DNA of 13,786 bases from Limnobacter sp. (lineage in GTDB: Bacteria; Pseudomonadota; Gammaproteobacteria; Burkholderiales; Burkholderiaceae_B), in NCBI GenBank assembly GCA_012032215.1, contig JAAURO010000014.1:1-13786 (forward strand), read 5' to 3'. Every line of letters begins with the position of its first letter. Position 1 is the first letter of the stretch. Under the pieces are notes generated by a model. That model was not told the DNA's origin. It searched no databases and worked only from the letters and a program-made list of their open reading frames with translations. Both the position numbers and the translations under genes were made by a program. Below are positions 7,491-13,786 of the stretch, piece by piece.

Positions 7491-8208
7491 ACGCCAAAAC
7501 GAGGCTACCCGCCAGGTAGACAACATTTTTGTGGTCGATGCGCAAAACCAGGACCGCGTTATTGTTACCGCGCAGGCTGGTCTGATTGAAGAGCATTCCA
7601 ACGGCCAGCGTTACCTGGTGCTTCAAGAGGGTCGCCGTTTTGATTTAACCGGCAGCGGCAAAGAGTTTTCTTCTATCGAGTTCGATTCCTATGGTCTGGT
7701 TTTGCAAACCAGCCTGGGCACCACCGCCACCTTGCAATTCAGGCACCGGCCGATTACCGAGCTTGTTGCCTTAAACACGGCCGAGGCCCGGGGCGAAATA
7801 CTCTGGCGCATCAGCTTGCCGCTTTCCGCCTTAACCCTGGGCCTGTTGGCCATTCCCCTGGCCTTTGTAAATCCGCGTGGAGGGCGCTCGCTAAACCAGT
7901 TGTTTGCCTTGCTGGTTTATCTGGTTTACAGCAATTTTGTGTCGATTACCCAGTCTGCGGTGGCCCGCGATACCCTGAATTTCTGGGTGGGAATGCTGTT
8001 GCCGCATGCGGTGGTGCTTGCGCTGTTTCTGGTGCTGCTGAAGCTGCGCAACCAGCCTTTGGGGCTGGGGTTTAAGGGCCTGTTTAAAGGCCTGTTCGCC
8101 AAAAGGGCAACCCATGAAAAGGCTTCATGCCCTGTTCGATCCCATCATGCGTTTTTTGCGTCCGCAAGCCAATGTGCTGTACCGCTATATATACGGCCAG
8201 GTGTTTAG
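7480..8208 (+). CDS. lptF: LPS export ABC permease LptF, 5' end missing
   Basis: The frame opens in mid-protein at the join and covers the second half of LptF, one of two permeases of the LptB2FG complex that extracts LPS from the inner membrane. The periplasmic jellyroll part is seen as VDNIFVVDAQ, then GQRYLVLQEGRRFDL and FDSYGLVLQ. It is followed by RGEILWRISLPLSALTL, the conserved AIPLAFVNPRGGRS and two further membrane segments. The N-terminal membrane helices (about 130-150 residues) are absent. The style of the jellyroll and of the VNPR loop resembles Burkholderiales LptF. The final 25-30 residues after GLFAKRA look like a shadow of lptG rather than LptF; a lost base near 8100-8113 would instead place an LptF stop in an ATGA overlap with the lptG start. 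Confidence 0.88.
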   Translation, partial: FFVERQNEATRQVDNIFVVDAQNQDRVIVTAQAGLIEEHSNGQRYLVLQEGRRFDLTGSGKEFSSIEFDSYGLVLQTSLGTTATLQFRHRPITELVALNTAEARGEILWRISLPLSALTLGLLAIPLAFVNPRGGRSLNQLFALLVYLVYSNFVSITQSAVARDTLNFWVGMLLPHAVVLALFLVLLKLRNQPLGLGFKGLFKGLFAKRATHEKASCPVRSHHAFFASASQCAVPLYIRPGV

Positions 8209-9352
8209 GTCGGTTACTTTTGTGATGGTCGCTTTTGTGGGGCTTTTTGCTTTTTTCGACCTCATTGCTGAAGTAGATCGCTTAAGCGAACCCAACACCA
8301 GTTGGCTGTATTACTTTGCTTCGGTGTTTCTAGGGCTGCCCGCACGTGTGTACGAAATTGCACCCATTGCAGCCTTAATAGGTTCTATTTATGCCCTGGT
8401 GCAACTGGCGGCCAGCAGCGAGTTTACCGCTATGCGTGCCGGGGGCCTGGGCACCGGGGGTATGGTTAAAATCATGGGTCGTATTGCGGTGGGCGTGGCT
8501 TTAATTACGGTGGTATTTGGCGAGGTTGTGGCCCCGTTGGCCGAAACCATGGCAGTGCCCATGCGCGCCAAAGCCTTGGGTTTTGAAGTGGAAAAACCCT
8601 ACCGCACCGGCTACTGGCTGCGCGATGCCTACTCCTCTCCCGAAGGCTTGCGCGTGCGGTTTGTGAATTTTTCTGATTTTTACCGCGATGGTACTTTGCA
8701 GGGCCTGGAGTACTACGAAGTGGATTCCGCAGGCCAAATGCTGGCTTGGGTGAAGGCACGCAGTGCAGAGTATCTTCCCGAACAAGGCCATTGGGTGCTG
8801 AAAGGGCTAAAACGGCAGAGTTTTTACCAGGCACCGCCCGGCGAACTGGCTGCGCAGGCTGGCTTAACGGCACAGGCAACCCCAATCGAGCAGTTGCCCG
8901 ATTTGGAGTGGAAGTCTTCTTTAACCCCTCAGCTTTTAACGGGCTTGTTTGTGCGCCCCGACCGCATGAGTGCCATGCAGCTTTACGACTATTCCGGTTT
9001 TTTGCGCAGCAACCTGCAAGCCAGCGATGACATCGATCTCGCTTTGGCCAAAAAAATGGTGTACCCCCTTGCCATTGTGGTCATGATGCTGATCGCACTC
9101 TCGTTCGCTTACCTCCACTTCCGCTCTGGTGGCGTAAGCGTGCGGGTGTTTGTGGGCATTATGATTGGTGTGGGCTTTCACTTGGTGAACAACCTGTTTT
9201 CTCATCTCACCATGGTGGCCAAGCTGCCGCCCGGAATTAGCGCTTCCTTGCCTACCTTGGTGGGTTTGGTGGCCGGGTTGGTGGCTCTGTGGTGGGTTGC
9301 CAGGCCTGCGCCGTTGGCGGTTTTTCAGCGGTTTAACCATGCCCGGCATTAG
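8114..9352 (+). CDS. lptG: LPS export ABC permease LptG
   Basis: The 412-residue protein is the partner permease of LptF. It has membrane helices near residues 32-55 (RSVTFVMVAFVGLFAFFDLI), 67-99, and 117-142, a periplasmic beta-jellyroll in the middle (residues about 150-310, including GLEYYEVDSAGQMLAWVKA), and three C-terminal helices with LAIVVMMLIALSF and FVGIMIGVGFHLVNNL. The coupling motif region SSEFTAMRAGGLG, which faces the LptB ATPase, is clear. The order lptF-lptG with overlapping ends is standard. The start is not certain: ATG at 8114 adds about 25 residues before the usual beginning, and ATG at 8147 is an alternative. Sequence style again points to Burkholderiales. The frame is intact. 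Confidence 0.93.
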   Translation: MKRLHALFDPIMRFLRPQANVLYRYIYGQVFRSVTFVMVAFVGLFAFFDLIAEVDRLSEPNTSWLYYFASVFLGLPARVYEIAPIAALIGSIYALVQLAASSEFTAMRAGGLGTGGMVKIMGRIAVGVALITVVFGEVVAPLAETMAVPMRAKALGFEVEKPYRTGYWLRDAYSSPEGLRVRFVNFSDFYRDGTLQGLEYYEVDSAGQMLAWVKARSAEYLPEQGHWVLKGLKRQSFYQAPPGELAAQAGLTAQATPIEQLPDLEWKSSLTPQLLTGLFVRPDRMSAMQLYDYSGFLRSNLQASDDIDLALAKKMVYPLAIVVMMLIALSFAYLHFRSGGVSVRVFVGIMIGVGFHLVNNLFSHLTMVAKLPPGISASLPTLVGLVAGLVALWWVARPAPLAVFQRFNHARH

Positions 9353-10513
9353 CCAGCCAGCACCACCCGGAACTCGCTGCGTTTCCGAGTCGGACAGACA
9401 CCAGCAAGTAAACCCCAATGCATCCAACCCGAATCGATTCACCAATGCCGTGGAAGGTTTGGCGGAAGAACTCCTGCCTGGGCCGGGCTCATTTGAGCTC
9501 CGTTTGCCTGACGAGGCGCTTCCCGTGGTAGTCCAGCATCTCTCGCCATGCAGTTTCGGTCCGGCCAGTATGGTCTGCCGCTTTTGGCGTGACACCGTTT
9601 CGCATTTTTTAACAAATGCCAGGGAACTCCGTGGAGCCGTAGGCCCAAGAGAGCTGGGGGCAATCGGAGTGATTCGGCAGCACCGGGTATTCTAGCGCGT
9701 ACACCCAGGTTGGAGTCATTAACACTGTGTGGTAAAATCCAGCCCAATCAGCTTTACCAAATTGAAATGGTTTGGCCTTCCCTAAAAAATCTGGATTTAG
9801 GCCCGGTTGACAAGCTGAGCAACGAACACCTGAAAGCATTGGATGATCTCCAGTTTTCTTTTGTAATGTCGGGGAATTCCGGTTTGTCTGTTGAATCTCT
9901 GAATCTTGGGAGAACCCAACAAATCACCGCTGAAGGGCTTGCTCATCTGGCATGGCTGTGCAACTTGCAGCGCCTGACCTTGATGGAGTGCGGGAATCTC
10001 ACCGCTATAAAGGTTGCGCATTTGACAAGCCTGACCCAGTTGCAGTATCTAAGCTTGAGGGGGTGTGTGAAAATAAAAAATAAGTGGTTTAGTTCGCTGA
10101 ACACGCTTTCCGGGTTGAGGCATCTGGATTTGAGTTGTTGCAAGCAGATCATCGATAAAGGCCTTGCTCCTCTGGCAGGGGGGTTGTCCAGGTTGCGGCA
10201 CTTGAATTTGAGTTGGTGCGATCGATTAACCAATGTCGGGCTTAAGCGCCTGAGAACTTTGTCTCTATTGGAGCACCTGAGTTTGAGAGGAGTCAGGCAG
10301 ATAGCTGATGTTGGAGTTAGGCATCTGGGAGAATTGTCTGAATTGCAGTGCTTGAGGGTGGAATCCTGCTGGGGCATTACTGATACAGGGCTGAATCATC
10401 TGACACAGCTGCTGGGATTGCGCTATCTGGGTATGGCGGGGTGTGAAGGAGTTTCCACTGAAGGGATTGCTCGCCTGAGAAAGAGGTTACCTAAAGCCGT
10501 GATTGTATATTGA
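9339..10513 (+). CDS. F-box plus leucine-rich-repeat protein, one apparent frameshift
   Basis: Two frames, 9339-9695 and the following frame to 10513, form one protein of about 391 residues if one base is added near 9690-9692, giving RVFLARTPRLESLTLCG. Residues 55-93 match an F-box: LPDEALPVVVQHL then ASMVCRFWRDTV, with the conserved LPDE, VCRFW and tryptophan. From about residue 120 to the end there are some nine leucine-rich repeats of the cysteine-containing AMN1/FBXL type: LQYLSLRGCVKIKN, LRHLDLSCCKQIIDKGL, LRHLNLSWCDRLTNVGL, LQCLRVESCWGITDTGL and LRYLGMAGCEGVSTEGI. In eukaryotes such proteins bind Skp1 and recruit targets for ubiquitination. Bacterial precedents are Ralstonia GALA effectors and F-box proteins of Legionella and amoeba-associated Chlamydiae. 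No N-terminal Sec signal is visible. The start lies within the last 14 bases of lptG. Confidence 0.8.
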
Positions 10514-10623
10514 AAAATGTAATATGGCATGGGTTTTGCGGTTCTTTATTGCCATGCCCCAAGTACCAAGGCAAGAAAGCTGAACCAGGAGCCTATGCCA
10601 TATTGTGGTCTTCCAGCTATATG
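10511..10623. repeat. Imperfect inverted-repeat unit between LRR gene and bioD
   Basis: The left arm at 10511-10529 (TGAAAAATGTAATATGGCA) is an imperfect inverse of the right arm at 10596-10614 (TGCCATATTGTGGTCTTCC). Inside, GGCATGG at 10526-10532 pairs perfectly with CCATGCC at 10552-10558. The left 70 bases are about three-quarters identical to 12461-12534 between bioH and bioC, and the right arm is a diverged inverted copy of 12453-12482. This suggests a small non-coding mobile or palindromic repeat family (MITE- or REP-like). It also fills the space between two convergent genes, where it could act as a transcription barrier, although no T-tract follows the stems. Confidence 0.55.
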
Positions 10624-10645
10624 CAGGAATCCAACCGTTCCCCTC

Positions 10646-11333
10646 TCAATAAACAGGTGTACGCAAAGCCTGCACCATCTGTGGTGGCCAAGGCAGTGCG
10701 GCTACCGCGCGGGCATCGAGTATTTCCAACCATGGCAACTCGGCCAACACGGGGGTTTTTCCATAGTGTTCTATGGCCTGCTGATTCGCAGCGTTGGCTG
10801 CTCCCACCAAAACAACCCCGATTACAGGCAAGCCTCGAAGCCGCATGGCTTCCAGCGTTAAACAGGTGTGGTTAATCGTGCCCAAGCCACTGCGCGCCAC
10901 CACCAAACTGGGAAGACCGAGGTGGTGTATCAAGTCAGCCACGGTGTGTTGTGGGGTGATGGGCACCAGCAATCCGCCTGCGCCCTCCACCCACCAGCCG
11001 TTCCACAGTCTGTGTGGTGCAGCCCTGTGCAGTGTTGGCATGCGTACAGGTTGGCAAGCTAAAGTGTTCCAGCCGCAGGGCAATGCCTTCTTGGTTGGCA
11101 CTTTGGTGGGGTGAAAGCGGAGCTTGCAAGCGAAAGGTTTCGGGGTGGCTCTGGCAGCCCTCGGGCTGGCTCTTGCTGCGTGTAAGCGCTTGCACCACCT
11201 GGGTGTCGGTAGGGCCATTCAGCCCGCTTTGAATGGGTTTCCAGTAATGGGCGAGCCAGTGGTGACACAACCAGCTGCACACCAGGGTTTTACCGATTCC
11301 GGTGTCGGTGCCGGTTACAAACACAGCTTTCAT
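10646..11333 (-). CDS. bioD: Dethiobiotin synthetase, one apparent frameshift
   Basis: BioD closes the ureido ring of dethiobiotin from DAPA, CO2 and ATP. The first frame begins at ATG 11333 with the P-loop GTDTGIGKT (residues 8-16) and the catalytic lysine in WKPIQSG (Lys32). The second frame carries the rest: VEGAGGLLVPIT, then LPSLVVARSGLGTINHTCLT and LPVIGVVLVG. Removing one G from the GGG that reads CCC at 10990-10992 on the plus strand joins them as TVERLVVEGAGGLLVP, exactly the family motif, for a 228-residue protein of normal length. It starts 31 bases after the bioC stop and is the last gene of the biotin operon. It converges on the F-box-LRR gene. Confidence 0.9.
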
Positions 11334-11364
11334 GGTGTTTTTTATGCTGGACACAGACTGCACT

Positions 11365-12174
11365 TTACGCCCTGCGCAAATAGCAATAGGCCACCTGGTA
11401 ATTCATGGTGCAGGCGGGGCCTACGGCCTCGATAACCCGGCGCAGGTTCACTGGCCGATGCGAGGGCCGTGGCTGGTCGGCACCAATGGCGCGCAGGCTG
11501 CGGGCAAAGGACAGGCCATCGGGGTGGTGGTCCAGAAACTGATGTTCTTTAAAGCGGGCCTCAAAGCACAGGCCCTCGTCTTGAAGGGTGTGCAACAAGC
11601 TTTTTACCTGCATGGCGGTGGGCAGTTCACGCAAGCCAGGCTGCTGACGGGTTTCTTCATGGGCTTGCAGCCAAGCTTCAAACGAGCCATCGAGCAGCAG
11701 GCTGAACAACACCGTGTTTGATACCGACAACCATTTGCGCAGCGCTTCTTCCAGGCTCTTGAACCACTGGGCACACATGCCGGAAACCAGCAGGGAATCG
11801 CTGGGCAGCCAGAGGTGTTCCACTGACAGGGTTTCGCCGTCCATGAGGTGGGTGGTGACAGGGCGTCCGCCCAAGCGCTCGCGCACCACTTCCAGCATAC
11901 CCGGCGCAATGTCTATGGCGTGCAGGGGTGCTTCTGGCCATTGTTCAAGCAAAAGGCTGCTCATAAAGCCCGTACCGCAGCCTATATCCAGAGTGGCTTT
12001 GGGTTGGTAGCTGGCGGGCAACAAGCCTTGCCCCCATGCCCACAAACCCTGTGCGGCAGCGCGTTGCACACGGGCGTGGCTGTCGTAGTGATCCGCCGCT
12101 TTGGAAAAGCGTTCCTGGGTGCCTTGCCCAGCGGGGGGGCCACCCGGCACAGGAATTTGAAGTGGGTAGGACAA
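11365..12174 (-). CDS. bioC: Malonyl-ACP O-methyltransferase BioC
   Basis: BioC methylates malonyl-ACP to let the fatty-acid machinery build the pimeloyl chain. Visible features are the family opening RFSKAADHYDSHARVQ (about 22-37), the SAM-binding glycine motif LDIGCGTGF (62-70), the acidic second strand LHAIDIAPGML, and DSLLVSGMCAQWF for post II. Length (up to 269 residues) is normal. The start is unusual: no ATG exists in frame before the conserved region. The choices are TTG at 12174, 9 bases after the stop of a degenerate bioH tail, or GTG at 12150. A run of seven G at 12133-12139 lies between start and conserved core and could hide a miscount. Its natural upstream neighbour bioH is now separated by a repeat and IS scar. 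Confidence 0.92.
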   Translation of the reverse strand: MSYPLQIPVPGGPPAGQGTQERFSKAADHYDSHARVQRAAAQGLWAWGQGLLPASYQPKATLDIGCGTGFMSSLLLEQWPEAPLHAIDIAPGMLEVVRERLGGRPVTTHLMDGETLSVEHLWLPSDSLLVSGMCAQWFKSLEEALRKWLSVSNTVLFSLLLDGSFEAWLQAHEETRQQPGLRELPTAMQVKSLLHTLQDEGLCFEARFKEHQFLDHHPDGLSFARSLRAIGADQPRPSHRPVNLRRVIEAVGPACTMNYQVAYCYLRRA

Positions 12175-12182
12175 ATGAAAGA

Positions 12183-12332
12183 GTCAGTCTGTGACAAAAG
12201 GCGATAACGCCCCAGTATACGCCTTTGGGAGAAGGGCTGGCCCGGCATGTGTCGCTGCAAAGGAGTGGGTTTGCCCTGACTGGGGGGCAGTTTGGCTGGG
12301 GCACTGCGGTCGGTGGAGGATACTGCAACAAC
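12183..12332 (-). pseudogene. Degenerate second copy of the bioH 3' end
   Basis: This 150-base stretch aligns along its length with 12544-12691, the 3' end of the intact bioH, with roughly 80 percent identity by eye. Shared blocks include GAAGGGCTGGCCCGGCATGTG and CTTTTGTC at the stop end. The stop codon is at the matching place, but one codon is added and one base is lost, so the copy no longer encodes the BioH tail. Because it lies directly in front of bioC, it probably marks the original bioH-bioC junction. The divergence is too high for a very recent tandem duplication. Confidence 0.75.
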
Positions 12333-12361
12333 ATCGAACCAACCGCTTCATGATGTTACTA

Positions 12362-12454
12362 AGAGCGTGTTCACGATCTTCTCAGCAGCAAAGCGAGAAA
12401 GGCGAGATGAACAAATTGCAGGCTGGTGTTGGGCCATCGTTCGCAGTTTTTCCA
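12362..12454 (-). mobile_element. Remnant of an IS5-family element (transposase C-terminus and end)
   Basis: On the minus strand 12454-12371 reads WKNCERWPNTSLQFVHLAF then LALLLRRS and a stop. This is the C-terminal end of IS5-group transposases as I recall them (…WKNCER..NTSLQFVHLAFLALLLRR). The next bases AGAGCGTGTTCACGATCTT (12362-12380) resemble the terminal end of such elements. The rest of the transposase gene and the other end are missing: upstream the DNA becomes the small repeat at 12453-12534. It is a dead scar between bioH and the bioC-side bioH fragment. Confidence 0.65.
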
Positions 12455-12534
12455 TATAGCTGGAAAAATATAATATGGCATAGTCTTTCCGATCCTGTTT
12501 TCTTGCCATGCCCCAAGTGCTATGGCAAGCAAGC
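12453..12534. repeat. Second copy of the small palindromic repeat, after bioH
   Basis: Bases 12461-12534 match 10511-10583 at about three-quarters identity, including AATATGGCAT and TGCCATGCCCCAAGT. It contains a perfect 8-bp stem, CTTGCCAT at 12502-12509 with ATGGCAAG at 12522-12529, around a 12-base loop. It lies 10 bases beyond the bioH stop. No T-tract follows on either strand, so I do not call an intrinsic terminator. It abuts the IS5 remnant. Confidence 0.55.
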
Positions 12535-12544
12535 AGTCGAAATG

Positions 12545-13239
12545 TCAGTTTGCGACAAAAGGCAATAACACCTGGGTATACGCCTGGGGGTGAAGGGCTG
12601 GCCCGGCATGTGCCGCTGCAATCGAGTGGGTTTGCTCTGAGCGGGGGGCCAGGCTGGCTGGGGCAATCGGGTCGGTGTGGGAAGTAACAACCAGCAAACG
12701 CGCGCACTGCGCCTGCACCCTTTCCTGGGGCAGGTTTAAGGTCTGCAAGGTGTGCAGGTGCTCAAGAAGCGGGTGTTTGCCGGGCAGGGTTTGGGGCAGA
12801 GCAGCCAACAATTCAGGTTGTGGCAAACCGCAGCGTTCCTGAAAGGCGGCAAGCACTTTGGCTGGGTGTTGCACCAGTTGTTGTGCCATGCGTTGCAGCA
12901 CGCGCGTGGGTGTGCCAAAGCGCAAAAAACCGTGCAGGCAGCTCAGGCTTTCCCAGTGCACCGGGGTGTTCAGCAAATGCGCAAACCCCAACGAATGCCC
13001 CACGCGTGCCAGGGCAGGTGGCCGTGTTGCACGGCCAGGTTTTGCAAATTGATGGAATTCATGAGCTCGGTTGATTGGCTGCTCTGAAAATACCCCTGTT
13101 CCCAATGAATCACCAGGGTGCCCGCCAGCCACCGGGGTGCGCTGGCCTGCCAGTGTTCCATCAAGGGCTGGAAAAACTGGCTGTTGTAGCCCCAACCGTG
13201 CGCCAATACCAGCACCCGCTGAATAGTCACGGCCTGCAT
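12545..13239 (-). CDS. bioH: Pimeloyl-ACP methyl ester carboxylesterase BioH, one apparent frameshift
   Basis: BioH demethylates pimeloyl-ACP methyl ester, ending pimelate synthesis. The ATG at 13239 shares a base with the bioF stop (TAATG). The first frame gives QRVLVLAHGWGYNSQFF with the oxyanion HGWG motif; the second contains GHSLGFAHLLN with the nucleophile. One extra C in the CCCC at 12998-13001 (G on the coding strand) joins them as LPWHAWGHSLG, giving 231 residues. The alpha/beta-hydrolase triad is then complete: Ser83 in GHSLG, Asp190 in SHTDPIAP and His211 in AAAHAGPALHP, matching the E. coli BioH layout. Its 3' end is repeated in degenerate form in front of bioC. Substrate is inferred from operon position and the bioC partner. 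Confidence 0.87.
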
Positions 13240-13786
13240 TATTGAATACACTGAGCAAGGCTGGCAATCAGGGCTTTCAGGTGCAGGGGGCTTATGCCTT
13301 GGTGCAGGGCAAGACGCAGACGCGCGGTGTTGGGCGGCACGGTGGGTGGCCGAATGGCACTGCACACCAGCCCGTTTTCCAGAAGGTGGGCTTTCCAGCG
13401 CAAGGCGGTTTTGGCGGTGCCTGCCAGCACTGGAACAATGTGGGTGGAGGAGTTGCCGGTGTTTAACCCCAGGCTGTGCAGGGTGGTGCGCAGGGTGCGC
13501 GCATGGTCAAGAAGCTGGGCACGCTGGGCATCCAGCTGCACCACCAGCTCAAGCGATTTGGCAATGGCCCCTGCGCAAAAGGGCGAGGGTGCGGTGGAAT
13601 ACACAAAACCGGTGCAGCGGTTGATCAGATAGTCTTTTACAGCCTGGCTGCATGCCAGATAGGCGCCACTTACGCCCAGTGCTTTGCTGAAAGTGCCCAT
13701 CAGCAACCAGTGCCCTTGGGCTTTCAGGGCTTCTATGGCGGGGCTTTGCTGGGCGCCCAGTCCGCGGCCCTGCGGCCCCAGCACGC
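13239..13786 (-). CDS. bioF: 8-amino-7-oxononanoate synthase BioF, 5' part outside window
   Basis: The frame is open to the window edge and covers the C-terminal 182 residues of BioF, the PLP enzyme that condenses pimeloyl-thioester with alanine. It opens with VLGPQGRGLGA, which in this family follows the DDAHS active-site motif. The PLP-binding lysine is in GTFSKALGVSGAYLA. NSSTHIVPVLAG and SAIRPPTVPPNTARLRLAL are typical of the small C-terminal domain. The stop TAA overlaps the bioH start by one base. It is the first gene seen of bioF-bioH-bioC-bioD; whether bioB or bioA lie beyond the edge cannot be told. Confidence 0.94.
   Translation of the reverse strand, partial: VLGPQGRGLGAQQSPAIEALKAQGHWLLMGTFSKALGVSGAYLACSQAVKDYLINRCTGFVYSTAPSPFCAGAIAKSLELVVQLDAQRAQLLDHARTLRTTLHSLGLNTGNSSTHIVPVLAGTAKTALRWKAHLLENGLVCSAIRPPTVPPNTARLRLALHQGISPLHLKALIASLAQCIQ

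Noticed and set aside
7268..8208. A natural fusion or horizontal transfer joining the padR module and lptF
   Set aside because: Both genes are incomplete, the frames do not fuse, and no mobility signature is present; assembly chimera explains it more simply.
8936..9595. Minus-strand open frame of 219 residues across the lptG end
   Set aside because: It is antisense to LptG membrane helices and the F-box region and has low-complexity Gln/His/Arg composition.
9685..9700. Programmed frameshifting joining F-box and LRR parts
   Set aside because: I see no slippery heptamer or downstream pseudoknot-like structure at the break, and similar single-base breaks occur in unrelated genes of the window.
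12502..12529. Perfect 8-bp hairpin as a terminator for bioH
   Set aside because: No U-tract follows the stem on either strand, and the hairpin is part of a repeat found elsewhere in the window.
12191..12568. Plus-strand open frame of 125 residues through the scar region
   Set aside because: It runs through the bioH stub, IS remnant and repeat in the antisense direction and shows no protein-like motif.
1..13786. CRISPR arrays, tRNA or rRNA genes
   Set aside because: No regularly spaced repeats, cloverleaf-like sequences or rRNA segments were recognised on either strand.

Overview
The window looks like two unrelated bacterial DNAs joined at about 7478-7485. Everything left of the join (about 1-7480) reads as Bacteroidota, probably Cytophagales-like: a lipoprotein with YD-type repeats, a DUF6786-type lipoprotein, a LA_2272-type surface-repeat protein, an fmt-folA-SDR operon with 7-9 nt spacing, and padR overlapping (ATGA) a small protein with a DDLVDHLCC motif. 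Everything right of it reads as Proteobacteria, most like Burkholderiales from the LptF/LptG sequences: lptF (5' end missing), lptG, an F-box/leucine-rich-repeat protein, and a biotin operon bioF-bioH-bioC-bioD on the minus strand. The join lies in a run of eight T, cuts one gene on each side, and is most simply a chimeric assembly. I did not run any search, so the taxonomy is from family recognition only.

Left region. Minus-strand partial lipoprotein (1-756), a 331-base gap with two small hairpins, DUF6786 lipoprotein (1088-2307, plus), TauE/SafE permease (2304-3140, minus, tail-to-tail overlap), LA_2272-like repeat protein (3232-4593, plus), then fmt (5928-6851), folA (5415-5918) and an SDR (4599-5407) as a minus-strand operon. 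Divergent from fmt is padR (6933-7271) with a perfect 12-bp palindrome upstream, followed by a truncated partner gene.

Right region. The lptF remnant and lptG encode the inner-membrane part of the LPS exporter. A gene starting inside the last codons of lptG encodes an F-box followed by AMN1/FBXL-like leucine-rich repeats, an architecture expected of a eukaryote-directed ubiquitin-ligase adaptor. It runs convergently into the biotin operon. Between bioH and bioC lies a scar: an imperfect repeat unit shared with the bioD-LRR intergenic space, the C-terminal end of an IS5-type transposase gene, and a diverged second copy of the bioH 3' end.

Six single-base indels break otherwise conserved reading frames (two in DUF6786, one each in the SDR, F-box-LRR, bioD and bioH genes). 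In each case adding or removing one base restores a family-typical protein. Because they occur in both halves and in housekeeping genes, sequencing or consensus error is the leading explanation.
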